Shown piece by piece: positions 11,578 through 20,786 of a stretch of 64,000 nt of DNA. The DNA lies in contig NZ_JAJSON010000025.1 of assembly GCF_022410465.1 (NCBI RefSeq), positions 667,961-731,960 of the forward strand, written 5' to 3'. The translations under genes were made by a program, and so were the position numbers. Origin of the DNA: Christiangramia crocea (GTDB taxonomy: Bacteria; Bacteroidota; Bacteroidia; Flavobacteriales; Flavobacteriaceae). Numbering within the stretch: the first letter of the stretch is position 1; each line of letters starts with the position of its first letter. Under the pieces are notes generated by a model. That model did not search any database. It was not told the DNA's origin and saw only the letters and a program-made list of their open reading frames with translations.

Positions 11578-13443
11578 ATGAAAACTGTATCTCAATTTCT
11601 CGCTTTCACTTTCCTGATCTTTTTTTCAATGTTAATGAATGCACAGGAAAATCTTATCACAAATACACATAACCGTGAAAGCATATCCCTGAATGGCACC
11701 TGGAATTATATCATAGATACTTATGAAACCGGATTCTATAATTACCGCTGGAAAGAGAAAAATGAGAATGATCCTGAAGCCTACTGGAATAAACCCGTAG
11801 TAAATAATCCTTCAGATCGCAGAGAACATGGTTATACAGATGCCAATACTCTGCAGGTTCCCGGCGATTGGAACTCCCAGGACAATATCTTTAAATATTA
11901 TGAAGGAACCGTATGGTATCAGCGAGAATTCGATGCGCCAAATCTGGAAGAGAATCAAAGGACCTTTCTTTATTTCGGTGCTGTGAATTATGAAGCCCAT
12001 GTATACCTAAATGGGAAAAAACTGGGTATGCACAAGGGAGGTTTCACTCCTTTTAATTTTGAAATTCCGCAGGATTTACTTCAGGAAAAAGATAATTTCC
12101 TTGTAGTAAAAGTTGATAATAAAAGGCACCCCGATGAGATCCCTACTGTTAATACCGACTGGTGGAATTACGGTGGAATCACAAGAGATGTAAAATTACT
12201 GGTGATGCCTGAAAATTTTATTCAGCAATATGCAGTCCAGCTTGAACAGGACCAGGACATCAGTTCAGCCAAAAGAAAAAAGAAATTTAATATTGAAGGC
12301 AGTCTAAAACTTAATAAAGAAGCTCACGCAGAAGAAATTACAGTAGAAATCCCTGAACTTAAGGTAAAAGAGAAACTTATTGCAAATGGTGATCAGCTTG
12401 ATTTCAATTTTACTGTAAAAAAACTGGAATTATGGTCTACAGAAAACCCAAAACTCTATGAGGTTATTTTCAACTTTAAAGGTGAAATACTTAATGATAA
12501 GATCGGTTTCCGAAAAATTGAAGTTTCTGGTAAGGATATTCTATTAAACGGTAAAAAGGTCTTTTTACGTGGTATTTGTCTTCATGAAGAAATTCCTCTC
12601 GAAGCCAGACGAGCCAAAAATATTGCGGACGCAAAAAAGCTTTTTGGCTGGGCACAGGACCTGAATGCCAATATGGTCAGGCTTGCCCATTATCCCCACA
12701 ACGAATATATGACCCGTATGGCAGATTCGCTGGGAGTAATGGTTTGGTCTGAGATTCCGGTTTACTGGACCATCAATTTTAAGAGTGATTCTGTTTATAA
12801 TAAGGCAGAAAAACAACTTAAGGAAATGATCATCAGGGATCGCAATAAGGCTTCGGTGATCATCTGGTCTGTTGGGAACGAAACCCCTGTAAGTGAAAGT
12901 CGGACAAATTTTATGAGGAAATTGGTTGAAACTACAAAGTCCATGGATGATTCCAGACTTGTTTCTGCAGCCCTGGAAGTTGGTTATAACCGTAATAAAA
13001 ATTATATCGATGATCCTTTGGGAGAATTTACTGATGTTATATCTGTAAATGAATACCTGGGGTGGTACGGCGACCTTCCCGGCTCCAAGGCACAATCTAA
13101 CTGGGATCTCGCCTATAACAAACCTCTTTTAATTAGCGAAACAGGTGCTGGTGCAAAAGGTGGATATCAGGGAAAGAAAGAACAAAGATGGACTGAGGAT
13201 TTTCAAAAATGGTACTATGAAGAGACCATCAAAATGATGAAACGAATGCCTGAAAATTATAGCGGCATGATGCCCTGGATCCTTTCAGATTTTCGTTCAC
13301 CAAGAAGAAATCACCCGAAATTTCAGGATGGTTGGAATAGAAAAGGCCTTATAGATAATCATGGAAATAAGAAGAAGGCCTTTTACGTTCTTAAAAAATA
13401 TTACGAAGACAAAGAACAGGAATTTGAGAACCCAGAAAAATAA
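11578..13443 (+). CDS. GH2 glycoside hydrolase, beta-glucuronidase/galactosidase type
   Basis: A 621-residue exported GH2 enzyme (signal peptide ending LMNAQE), close to the roughly 600 residues of beta-glucuronidases and lacking the long C-terminal domains of the other two GH2 proteins here. Order: sugar-binding domain (TVWYQREFDAPNLEE), immunoglobulin-like domain, barrel with acid/base Glu435 (IIWSVGNETP) and nucleophile Glu521 (LLISETGAGAKGGYQG). Glucuronate is a regular terminal sugar of arabinogalactan side chains, so beta-glucuronidase is a reasonable guess next to beta-galactosidase. It starts 4 bases after the propeller gene's stop. Confidence 0.85.
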   Translation: MKTVSQFLAFTFLIFFSMLMNAQENLITNTHNRESISLNGTWNYIIDTYETGFYNYRWKEKNENDPEAYWNKPVVNNPSDRREHGYTDANTLQVPGDWNSQDNIFKYYEGTVWYQREFDAPNLEENQRTFLYFGAVNYEAHVYLNGKKLGMHKGGFTPFNFEIPQDLLQEKDNFLVVKVDNKRHPDEIPTVNTDWWNYGGITRDVKLLVMPENFIQQYAVQLEQDQDISSAKRKKKFNIEGSLKLNKEAHAEEITVEIPELKVKEKLIANGDQLDFNFTVKKLELWSTENPKLYEVIFNFKGEILNDKIGFRKIEVSGKDILLNGKKVFLRGICLHEEIPLEARRAKNIADAKKLFGWAQDLNANMVRLAHYPHNEYMTRMADSLGVMVWSEIPVYWTINFKSDSVYNKAEKQLKEMIIRDRNKASVIIWSVGNETPVSESRTNFMRKLVETTKSMDDSRLVSAALEVGYNRNKNYIDDPLGEFTDVISVNEYLGWYGDLPGSKAQSNWDLAYNKPLLISETGAGAKGGYQGKKEQRWTEDFQKWYYEETIKMMKRMPENYSGMMPWILSDFRSPRRNHPKFQDGWNRKGLIDNHGNKKKAFYVLKKYYEDKEQEFENPEK

Positions 13444-13456
13444 AATATTTAGTGTT

Positions 13457-14332
13457 TTGAAAAATATTTCAGGGCTGTATCCGGTTTTGATTATTCTGAT
13501 TTCATTGTTTTCCTGTAAGGCCCCAGAATACCTTCCGGACAGTTCAGAACCAGCACAAGAAAAAAATGGATTCGAACTGGTATGGGCAGAAGAATTTAAT
13601 GAAGGTAACAAACCAATTCCTAAAAGCTGGTCTTATGAGTATGGATTTATTAGAAATGAAGAACTTCAGTGGTACCAGGATGATAATGCCAGAATTAAGA
13701 ATGGTGTTCTGATCATTGAAGGAAAACGGGAGGAAATTAAAAACCCCAATTATGATAAGGGTAGTAGTGACTGGCGTAAAAACAGGAAATATGCCAATTA
13801 TAGCTCTTCAAGCATTAATACCCGTGGAAAGAAAGAATTTCAATATGGTATCATTGAGGTTCGCGCCCGCATAAATACAGCAAGAGGAAACTGGCCTGCG
13901 ATCTGGACGCTTGGCGTAGAAAAACCATGGCCTGCTAATGGTGAGGTAGATATCATGGAATATTATATGGTGAATAATGAACCTCATATCCTTGCCAACG
14001 CTGCCTGGAAAGGTTCTGAGGAGTATGTGAATTGGGACAGTGAGAAAATCCCTTTCGGCCACTTTTTGGACAAAGATCCTAAATGGACTGAAAAGTTTCA
14101 TATCTGGAAAATGCAATGGACAGAAGAGTATATTCGTCTTTACCTTGATGATGAACTCCTGAATGAAATTGACCTAGGTAAAACCACGAATCCGGACGGT
14201 TTTAATCCTTTTCATCAACCCCATTATATTTTACTCAACTTAGCCCTGGGGTCGAACGGTGGAAATCCCTCAACAACAGAATTCCCCCAGTATTATGAGG
14301 TTGATTATGTTAGAGTTTATCAGAAGAAGTAA
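13457..14332 (+). CDS. GH16 endo-beta-galactanase/glucanase lipoprotein
   Basis: The GH16 signature EVDIME is clear, with nucleophile Glu163, Asp165 and acid/base Glu168, inside WPANGEVDIMEYY. The jelly-roll opens with FELVWAEEFNEG and closes with YEVDYVRVYQKK. I chose TTG at 13457 because it gives a compact lipoprotein signal (VLIILISLFSC) just after the upstream stop. The in-frame ATG at 13361 would overlap the GH2 gene by 83 bases and put about 50 residues before the lipid Cys. GH16_3 enzymes include laminarinases and endo-beta-1,3-galactanases; the locus favours the latter. Family firm, substrate inferred. Confidence 0.87.
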   Translation: MKNISGLYPVLIILISLFSCKAPEYLPDSSEPAQEKNGFELVWAEEFNEGNKPIPKSWSYEYGFIRNEELQWYQDDNARIKNGVLIIEGKREEIKNPNYDKGSSDWRKNRKYANYSSSSINTRGKKEFQYGIIEVRARINTARGNWPAIWTLGVEKPWPANGEVDIMEYYMVNNEPHILANAAWKGSEEYVNWDSEKIPFGHFLDKDPKWTEKFHIWKMQWTEEYIRLYLDDELLNEIDLGKTTNPDGFNPFHQPHYILLNLALGSNGGNPSTTEFPQYYEVDYVRVYQKK

Positions 14333-14366
14333 AAGTTCAATAATCTGGATTAAGCAAGCAAACCGT

Positions 14367-15506
14367 ATGAATAAAACAATATTAAACACTTTATTTTTTA
14401 TCAGCCTTGGTTTTATCTCAGGACAGGCACAACATAACTCCGAAAGATATTCAGCTTTTCGTCCTGGTGATATTTGGAAAGATACTGATGGTACTCATAT
14501 CAATGCACATGGAGGCGGACTCTATTTTGAAGACGGAATCTATTATTGGTATGGTGAACATAAAGGAGATGACAGTAAAGCTCATGTAGGGATTAATGTT
14601 TACTCTTCCCGGGATCTTTATAATTGGATAAAGGAAGGTGTGGCTCTTTCTGTCGAAAATGATTCGAATTCTGAAATTACGGCAGGAAGCGTTATGGAAC
14701 GTCCCAAAGTGATTTACAACAAAAAAACGGGGAAATATGTTCTATGGTTTCACCTGGAATTAAAGGATCAGGGATATAGTGCTGCCAGAACTGGAGTGGC
14801 TGTAAGCGACACTCCTACCGGTCCTTTTAAATATATAAGATCTTACCGCCCCAATGCCGGAAAATGGCCATTAAACTTTAAAGAAGAATGGAAAACCATC
14901 CCGAAAGGTGGAGATCCTGAAGAATGGTGGACCCCACAGTGGCATAAAGCCCTAAATGAAGGAATGTTTGTTAGGCGGGATTTCAAAGAAGGGCAAATGT
15001 CCAGAGACATGAGCGTATATGTTGACCAAGATGGGACGGCCTACCATATACATTCTTCCGAAGAAAATCAGACCTTGCATATTTCTGAACTTACCGAAGA
15101 CTATTTAGGCTTCACCGGAAAGTGGGTACGAGTACAACCGGGAGGACAAAATGAAGCTCCAGCAGTCTTCGAGAAAGACGGTACTTACTATATGATTACT
15201 TCAGGGCTTACAGGCTGGGACCCCAATCCTGCTCGATCCTTTAAAGCAAGCTCTTTAATGGGACCCTGGAAGGCTCTTGGAAACCCAGCAAGAGGTGTGG
15301 ATGCTGATAAAACTTTCCATTCACAAAGTACTTTTATCCTTCCTGTACAGGGAAAGGAAAATGCTTTTATTTTTATGGCAGACCGCTGGAAACCTGAAAA
15401 TCATATAGATGGTCGGTATATCTGGTTGCCTATTGAATGGGAAGATGATGAACCGGTAATCATGTGGGAAGATGAATGGCGTTTGTCATTTTTTGATAAA
15501 CAATAA
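14367..15506 (+). CDS. GH43, exo-beta-1,3-galactanase type (subfamily 24-like)
   Basis: A 379-residue secreted enzyme; ATG at 14367 gives a good signal peptide (MNKTILNTLFFISLGFISGQ), whereas an in-frame start further upstream would overlap the GH16 gene. Seen: AHGGGLYFEDGIYYWYGEHK at the N-terminus, MERPKVIYNKKTGKYVLWFH with a candidate catalytic Glu, and NEAPAVFEKDGTYYMITSG. The usual GH43 N-terminal base Asp (DP motif) is missing. The exo-beta-1,3-galactanases of subfamily 24 are known to lack that residue, so this fits. The role would be stepwise removal of galactose from the 1,3-galactan backbone, bypassing side chains. This gene is the best single pointer to arabinogalactan. Confidence 0.83.
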   Translation: MNKTILNTLFFISLGFISGQAQHNSERYSAFRPGDIWKDTDGTHINAHGGGLYFEDGIYYWYGEHKGDDSKAHVGINVYSSRDLYNWIKEGVALSVENDSNSEITAGSVMERPKVIYNKKTGKYVLWFHLELKDQGYSAARTGVAVSDTPTGPFKYIRSYRPNAGKWPLNFKEEWKTIPKGGDPEEWWTPQWHKALNEGMFVRRDFKEGQMSRDMSVYVDQDGTAYHIHSSEENQTLHISELTEDYLGFTGKWVRVQPGGQNEAPAVFEKDGTYYMITSGLTGWDPNPARSFKASSLMGPWKALGNPARGVDADKTFHSQSTFILPVQGKENAFIFMADRWKPENHIDGRYIWLPIEWEDDEPVIMWEDEWRLSFFDKQ

Positions 15507-15595
15507 TTTCTACAATTGCCAGAATAGCTGATCGGAAATAATTGGACGGACCATCTCATCCCGAATAAAATTACATCAAGATAAATCTAAATATT

Positions 15596-16822
15596 ATGAA
15601 AATTAAATTCATTATTCTATCTCTACTACTCTTCGGAAGTGCACTTAAGGCACAGAATAGTAATTTAGAAGAAAGGAAGCCCACCGAGATAAGGGAATAT
15701 TACATTTCTTCTCTCGTAAGAATCGCCGACCCTGTATTGGTGGCATTAAGTAAAAATGAATTAAAAAAGCGCATGCCTGTAGAAAAGTCTCCGGGTGCCT
15801 GGGACGATCGAACACATGTAACTTACCTTGAGGCCTTCGGGCGACTTCTTTCAGGAATGGCTCCCTGGCTGGAGTTAGGCCCGGACGAAACGGAAGAAGG
15901 TGAATTAAGGGAAAAATATATTCAGTTAGCACGCAAAGGCATTCATAATGCCACAGATCCTGAATCTCCAGATTTCATGAATTTCACCAATGACCGTCAA
16001 CCCCTGGTAGATGCTGCGTTTTTGGCACAGGCCCTTTTAAGAGCACCTAACCAACTTTGGGAGCCGCTTTCAGAAGATACCAAACAAAATGTGATCGAGG
16101 CCTTAAAATCTACCCGTCAAATAAGTCCCTACTACAGCAATTGGTTGTTATTCAGCTCCATGGTAGAAGCCGCACTTTTAAAATTTGATGATAGCGCCGA
16201 CAGATTCCGACTGGAGCAGCCTCTGACAAAGCATATGGAATGGTATCTGGGTGACGGGATATATGGGGATGGTCCTAATTTCCACTGGGATTATTATAAT
16301 AGCTTCGTGATCCAGCCAATGATGTTAGACATTCTAAAAACAATGCAGGATGCTGGCATTGACCGTGACAAGGATTATAAAGAGGTACTGAGAAGAGCCA
16401 AAAGATATGCTGAAATCCAGGAACGTCTAATTTCCCCGGAAGGTACTTACCCCCCAATTGGAAGATCTTTAGCATATAGATTTGGAGCATTTCAGCTTCT
16501 ATCACAAATTACTTTATGGCAGGAACTTCCTGAACAGATAGAGCCGGCACAGGTGCGTTCGGCACTGTACACAGTTATAAAAAACCAGTTGGAAGCAGAA
16601 GGAAGCTTTGATGAAAATGGATGGTTGAGAATAGGTTTTTACGGGCATCAGCCAAATATAGGTGAAGGATATATTTCTACAGGAAGCCTTTATCTTTGTT
16701 CGGAGGTATTCCTTGTGCTTGGACTAAAACCAGATACTCCTTTCTGGAATGATGCTCCCACACCATGGACCCAGAAAAATATATGGAGCGGAAGGTCAAT
16801 TCCAATTGACCACGCACATTAA
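15596..16822 (+). CDS. DUF2264/GH154-like protein, candidate beta-glucuronidase
   Basis: A 408-residue exported protein (signal peptide ending ALKAQN) of the DUF2264 type, an all-alpha (alpha/alpha)6 barrel fold. Recognisable stretches: RTHVTYLEAFGRLLSGMAPW, NWLLFSSMVEAALL and YGDGPNFHWDYYNSFVIQPM. DUF2264 founded CAZy family GH154, described as beta-glucuronidases from arabinogalactan loci of gut Bacteroides. Here it sits between an exo-1,3-galactanase-type GH43 and GH105, matching that setting. The reaction is inferred from family and neighbours; I cannot point to proven catalytic residues. Confidence 0.8.
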   Translation: MKIKFIILSLLLFGSALKAQNSNLEERKPTEIREYYISSLVRIADPVLVALSKNELKKRMPVEKSPGAWDDRTHVTYLEAFGRLLSGMAPWLELGPDETEEGELREKYIQLARKGIHNATDPESPDFMNFTNDRQPLVDAAFLAQALLRAPNQLWEPLSEDTKQNVIEALKSTRQISPYYSNWLLFSSMVEAALLKFDDSADRFRLEQPLTKHMEWYLGDGIYGDGPNFHWDYYNSFVIQPMMLDILKTMQDAGIDRDKDYKEVLRRAKRYAEIQERLISPEGTYPPIGRSLAYRFGAFQLLSQITLWQELPEQIEPAQVRSALYTVIKNQLEAEGSFDENGWLRIGFYGHQPNIGEGYISTGSLYLCSEVFLVLGLKPDTPFWNDAPTPWTQKNIWSGRSIPIDHAH

Positions 16823-16840
16823 TTAAAAAAAGATTTAACT

Positions 16841-18016
16841 ATGCTGATTATTTTTAAACAACTTAACAAATTAGGCCTTGTTCTATTTACTGGCTTTTTG
16901 ATTTCATGCGGTTCTTCTAAGCCTAGAATTTCAGAGAAATACCCGGCTTTACCAGATTCTAAAGAACAGGTTGCAAAGATTATTAATAAAGTCAACCAGC
17001 ACTGGCAGAAAAACCACCCTGAACCCGGATGGGCTTTCTGGCATAATGCTGCATACCATACCGGAAATATAGAAGCTTACAAGGTTACAGAAAAAGAAGA
17101 TTATCTTGAGTATTCCCGCAAATGGGCAGAAGAAAACCAATGGATGGGTGCCAAATCGCAGGATAAGTCAGAATGGAAATATAGTTACGGAGAAACAGAT
17201 GATCATGTATTGTTTGGTGACTGGCAAATCGCTTTTCAAACCTATATTGACCTCTATAATCTGGAGGAGCAAAAAGATCCATCCAGGATTGCGAGAGCCA
17301 TGGAGGTAATGGAATATCAGATGAGCACGCCGGAAAATGATTACTGGTGGTGGGCTGACGGACTTTATATGGTGATGCCTGTAATGACAAAATTATATAA
17401 GGTGACAGGCAATGAGCAATATCTGGATAAACTATACAAATATTTTCAGTATGCCAACAGCATCATGTATGATGAAGATGCGAAGCTTTATTACCGGGAT
17501 GCAAAGTACGTCTATCCAAAACATAAAAGCGCTAACGGAAAAAAAGATTTTTGGGCCCGTGGAGATGGCTGGGTATTTGCCGGACTGGCAAAGGTAATAC
17601 AGGATTTACCTCAGGATGCCCAGCACAGGCAATTTTACGTAGATCGATTCGTAAAAATGGCTGAAGCCCTGGCCGCTGCTCAACAGCCAGAAGGATACTG
17701 GACCCGTAGCATCCTTGACCCGGAACATGCTCCGGGACCGGAAACAAGTGGAACTTCTTTCTTTACTTATGGATTTCTCTGGGGTATTAATAACGGCATT
17801 CTTAATCAAGAAAAATATTTACCTGTTGTAGAAAAGTCCTGGAAATATTTGGCCAATGTTGCCCTTCAGGAAAATGGAGCTGTTGGATATGTCCAGCCCA
17901 TAGGAGAAAAAGCTATTCCAGGGCAGGTAGTTGATAAAAATTCTACAGCTGATTTTGGAGTCGGGGCTTTTCTATTAGCCGCTTCAGAAATGTATAGATT
18001 CATTGATCTAAATTAA
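16841..18016 (+). CDS. GH105 unsaturated uronyl hydrolase (lipoprotein)
   Basis: A 391-residue lipoprotein (GFLISCG) with the GH105/GH88 (alpha/alpha)6 barrel: DYWWWADGLYMVMPVMTKLY carries the catalytic Asp region, followed by KDFWARGDGWVFAGLAKVI and PEGYWTRSILDP. These enzymes hydrate the 4,5-unsaturated uronic acid left by polysaccharide lyases and release it. A second, different GH105 in the pectin region (53533-54786) presumably handles pectic products, so this copy more likely acts on unsaturated glucuronate in the arabinogalactan pathway. That would imply a lyase in the locus, for which the BNR_4-type protein is the candidate. Gap to the DUF2264 gene is 18 bases. Confidence 0.88.
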   Translation: MLIIFKQLNKLGLVLFTGFLISCGSSKPRISEKYPALPDSKEQVAKIINKVNQHWQKNHPEPGWAFWHNAAYHTGNIEAYKVTEKEDYLEYSRKWAEENQWMGAKSQDKSEWKYSYGETDDHVLFGDWQIAFQTYIDLYNLEEQKDPSRIARAMEVMEYQMSTPENDYWWWADGLYMVMPVMTKLYKVTGNEQYLDKLYKYFQYANSIMYDEDAKLYYRDAKYVYPKHKSANGKKDFWARGDGWVFAGLAKVIQDLPQDAQHRQFYVDRFVKMAEALAAAQQPEGYWTRSILDPEHAPGPETSGTSFFTYGFLWGINNGILNQEKYLPVVEKSWKYLANVALQENGAVGYVQPIGEKAIPGQVVDKNSTADFGVGAFLLAASEMYRFIDLN

Positions 18017-18027
18017 CCCGGGAACCC

Positions 18028-19038
18028 ATGAATTTAATTAATGAAAGAATTCTGCTGATATTCCTTTCTAGCCTTTTACTGGTATCCTGTAGAAATAGCA
18101 AGGATAATTCTACTCTGCAAAAACAGGAAACCAGTAAAACTGAAATAATCAAGAACCCTATTCACAAAGGATATTATGCTGACCCTTCAGTTATTCAGCA
18201 TGGTGACCGCTTTTTTATTTATGCTACGATCGATCCATGGGGTGGGGATAGTCTTGCTGTTCTGGAGACCAAAAATTTTCAGAAGTTTAAAACCCATAAA
18301 CTAAACTGGCCAACCAAAAAAGCTTGCACCTCCCCTACTTCTAAAGATGCTATGGTATGGGCTCCGGGAGTAACCAAGGGAAAAAACGGAAAATTTTATA
18401 TGTATATTTCAGTAGGTAGCGAGATCTGGGTTGGAGAAAGTGAGACACCACTTGGCCCCTGGAAAAATGCAAAAGAAGATGGAAGTCCTCTAATAAAAAG
18501 TAGCCTTTATCCAGATTATCATATGATTGACGCTCATTGTTTTATTGATAGTGATGGGCAGGCATACCTTTATTGGGGTTCCGGTTGGGATTGGGTGAAT
18601 GGCCGATGTTTCGCAGTAAAACTGAAAGACGACATGGTGAACTTTGATGGTGAAATTAAAGATGTAACTCCGCCAAATTATTTTGAGGCACCTTATATCC
18701 TAAAGAAAAATAACAGATACTACCTAATGTATTCTGATGGCAAAGCTATTGATTCTACATATAAAATAAGATATTCAGTGAGTGATAATCCTTTAGGACC
18801 TTTCGAGGAAGGAGTAAACAGCCCGATCGCTACCACTAACGCTGAAAAGAAGATCTATGGCCCAGGGCATCATTCAGTATTTACAAAAAATGGCCAGTAT
18901 TACATCCTGTATCACCAGATAAAGCCACAAGAAAAAGATTACGTTCTACGTCAACTTCGACTGGATAGTCTGAATTTTACTCAAGACGGAGAAATAGAAA
19001 AAATTAATTTTAAAGGTGTGGCCACCTTTTCAGAATAA
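18028..19038 (+). CDS. GH43 lipoprotein, arabinofuranosidase/xylosidase-like
   Basis: A 336-residue lipoprotein (SSLLLVSC) with the complete GH43 residue set: base Asp in YYADPSVI, pKa-modulating Asp in MIDAHCF, acid Glu in YFEAPYIL, and the conserved His in YGPGHHSV. One propeller domain and no accessory domain, a size usual for single-domain GH43. Likely removes alpha-L-arabinofuranose (or beta-xylose) from side chains. It lies 11 bases after the GH105 stop, near the end of the + strand operon. Confidence 0.88.
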   Translation: MNLINERILLIFLSSLLLVSCRNSKDNSTLQKQETSKTEIIKNPIHKGYYADPSVIQHGDRFFIYATIDPWGGDSLAVLETKNFQKFKTHKLNWPTKKACTSPTSKDAMVWAPGVTKGKNGKFYMYISVGSEIWVGESETPLGPWKNAKEDGSPLIKSSLYPDYHMIDAHCFIDSDGQAYLYWGSGWDWVNGRCFAVKLKDDMVNFDGEIKDVTPPNYFEAPYILKKNNRYYLMYSDGKAIDSTYKIRYSVSDNPLGPFEEGVNSPIATTNAEKKIYGPGHHSVFTKNGQYYILYHQIKPQEKDYVLRQLRLDSLNFTQDGEIEKINFKGVATFSE

Positions 19039-19067
19039 TACAGGATGATGAAATCCCTATAATAACT

Positions 19068-19862
19068 ATGAGAAATCCAAAGATCTATATCCTTTTGTTT
19101 ATTCTAAGTTTAGCTCTATGCTCCTGTGAATTTTCCGCAAAAGAAAAAGAGCAGAACGAATGGATAAATCTTTTTAATGGTAAAGACCTGGAGAACTGGA
19201 TTGTAAAAATACATCATCACGAAACAGGTGATAATTATGCCAATACCTTCAGGGTTGAGAACGGAACTATTCAGGTAAATTATGACAACTATGAAGACTT
19301 TGATGAACGCTATGGTCATTTATTTTACAAAGAGCCCTTTTCTTCTTTTCATTTGAAATTTAGATATCGTTTTAGCGATCAATGGATGGAGGATGCGCCT
19401 TCTTATACCTATCGTAATAGTGGAGTGATGTTTCATTCACAGGCTCCTGAAACTATCTTAAAGGAACAGGACTGGCCAATTTCGGTAGAGTTTCAGATGC
19501 TTGCCCGTGAAAGTGAAGGTGAAACCCGCCCAACCGGTAATATGTGCTCTCCCGGTACGGAGGTTTATTATGAGGGAGAAATGGATCCCCGGCATTGCAT
19601 CAATTCAACTTCCAACACTTACGAGTGGGACCAATGGATTGATGCAGAATTGATCGTTTATAGCGATTCTCTGGTAATTCATAAAATAAACGGAAAGAAG
19701 GTGCTCGAGTATACTAAACCCCAAATTGGTGGCGGAGTCGCAAATGGCTATGATCCTGGGATAAAAATTGATGGCAAGCCTTTAACTGAAGGTTATATAG
19801 GGCTACAGGCCGAAGGCCAGGGAGTTGAATTTAAGGATATAAAAATCAAAAAGCTGGATTAA
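19068..19862 (+). CDS. DUF1080 (3-keto-disaccharide hydrolase-like) lipoprotein
   Basis: A 264-residue lipoprotein (LALCSCEF) with the DUF1080 jelly-roll: opening WINLFNGKDLENWIVK, central SFHLKFRYRFSD and NSGVMFHSQAPE, and the closing EGYIGLQAEGQGVEFKDIKI. These resemble concanavalin-like glycan-binding folds, and some members hydrolyse 3-keto-glycosides. No partner 3-keto-glycoside dehydrogenase is adjacent, so a role in binding or debranching in the arabinogalactan locus is possible. It is the last gene of the + strand series; its stop codon lies inside the terminator hairpin. Confidence 0.82.
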   Translation: MRNPKIYILLFILSLALCSCEFSAKEKEQNEWINLFNGKDLENWIVKIHHHETGDNYANTFRVENGTIQVNYDNYEDFDERYGHLFYKEPFSSFHLKFRYRFSDQWMEDAPSYTYRNSGVMFHSQAPETILKEQDWPISVEFQMLARESEGETRPTGNMCSPGTEVYYEGEMDPRHCINSTSNTYEWDQWIDAELIVYSDSLVIHKINGKKVLEYTKPQIGGGVANGYDPGIKIDGKPLTEGYIGLQAEGQGVEFKDIKIKKLD

Positions 19863-19879
19863 AAAATCCAGCTTTTTGA
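19846..19879. terminator. Bidirectional intrinsic terminator, 15-bp perfect stem
   Basis: TCAAAAAGCTGGATT and AATCCAGCTTTTTGA form a perfect 15-bp stem around an AAAA loop. The A-rich and T-rich ends give a U tract in either direction. It sits between convergent genes, and its left arm contains the stop codon of the DUF1080 gene. Confidence 0.85.
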
Positions 19880-19906
19880 TTGAAAATATCTTAACAGTTT
19901 ATTTTT

Positions 19907-20728
19907 CTACTCAACCTTTATGAAAGAAAGATCTGTAAAAGTTAGATCATAAGGCTGATTGGAGCCACTCTTTATCACTATATAAAAACTTTGAGCAGTA
20001 TCAAAGGTGTAAAGACCATCATCTGGGTAAACACCTCCGGAGTTATATTCAGAAAAACTATAGGTTCCTGTACTGGTAGGACTTCCATTCCAGGTACTGT
20101 AGATAACCTGATAATCAACACTCGGCACATAGTCCTCCCCTTCCTGGGGCTCAATATCGCTAAAAATAAGCTCAGCCCAGGTTTCATCAACCACAGAATT
20201 TACAGTTAAGTTTCCTCTAAATTTATAAGTACCCGGTTCCACTGTGATCTCCTGAAAAATGTGAGAACCTGTCCAGCCACCAGGCCCCTGAAAATTAATT
20301 GAATTCGCATCTACAGTGACAGTAACCCCAGGAGTAGCCTCCTGAACAATCCATCCTTCCATATCTATCAATCCAGAATCATAAGCTTCTTCCAAAACAA
20401 CCGTTTTATTTTGTTCTGCAGGGACAGATCCTTCTACTCCATTAACTACTACACTCACCTCATATTCTCCATAATCTGCATAAGTATGACTGGGATTAGC
20501 TTCCGTTGATGTATTTCCATCTCCAAAATCCCACATATAAGACTCTGCATTTGTAGTTTTACTTGTGAAATGAACTGTTAAAGGTTCGTTTGCATCAACC
20601 TCAGATGAAATAGATAAGGTAGGACTAAATGGAGGATAATCCACATCATCATCAGAACAGGAAGTAACAAGCCCAATAAAAATTGTAAGTGTCCAAAGAC
20701 ACATCCTTTTGAATTTAAAATTTTTCAT
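19907..20728 (-). CDS. PKD-domain surface lipoprotein, candidate glycan-binding protein
   Basis: A 273-residue lipoprotein (GLVTSCSDDD). Residues about 35-110 form a PKD domain with the canonical SYMWDFGDGNTSTEANPSHT. The C-terminal part (about 120-273) is a beta-rich segment with GSHIFQEITVEPGTYKFRGN that looks like a carbohydrate-binding sandwich; I do not recognise the family. No catalytic motif. By position after susCD it resembles the SusE/SusF-type surface glycan-binding proteins. It is last in the - strand unit of the second Sus system, 58 bases after the FG-GAP gene. Confidence 0.8.
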   Translation of the reverse strand: MKNFKFKRMCLWTLTIFIGLVTSCSDDDVDYPPFSPTLSISSEVDANEPLTVHFTSKTTNAESYMWDFGDGNTSTEANPSHTYADYGEYEVSVVVNGVEGSVPAEQNKTVVLEEAYDSGLIDMEGWIVQEATPGVTVTVDANSINFQGPGGWTGSHIFQEITVEPGTYKFRGNLTVNSVVDETWAELIFSDIEPQEGEDYVPSVDYQVIYSTWNGSPTSTGTYSFSEYNSGGVYPDDGLYTFDTAQSFYIVIKSGSNQPYDLTFTDLSFIKVE

Positions 20729-20786
20729 TTCTATTTAGTTTTAATTAGTTGAAAATTCACCACTTCTATAATTTCCATTATGGTTA

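Noticed and set aside
12565..13095. 176-codon open frame on the - strand inside the third GH2 gene
   Set aside because: Antisense shadow of the catalytic barrel; its composition follows the codon pattern of the real gene.
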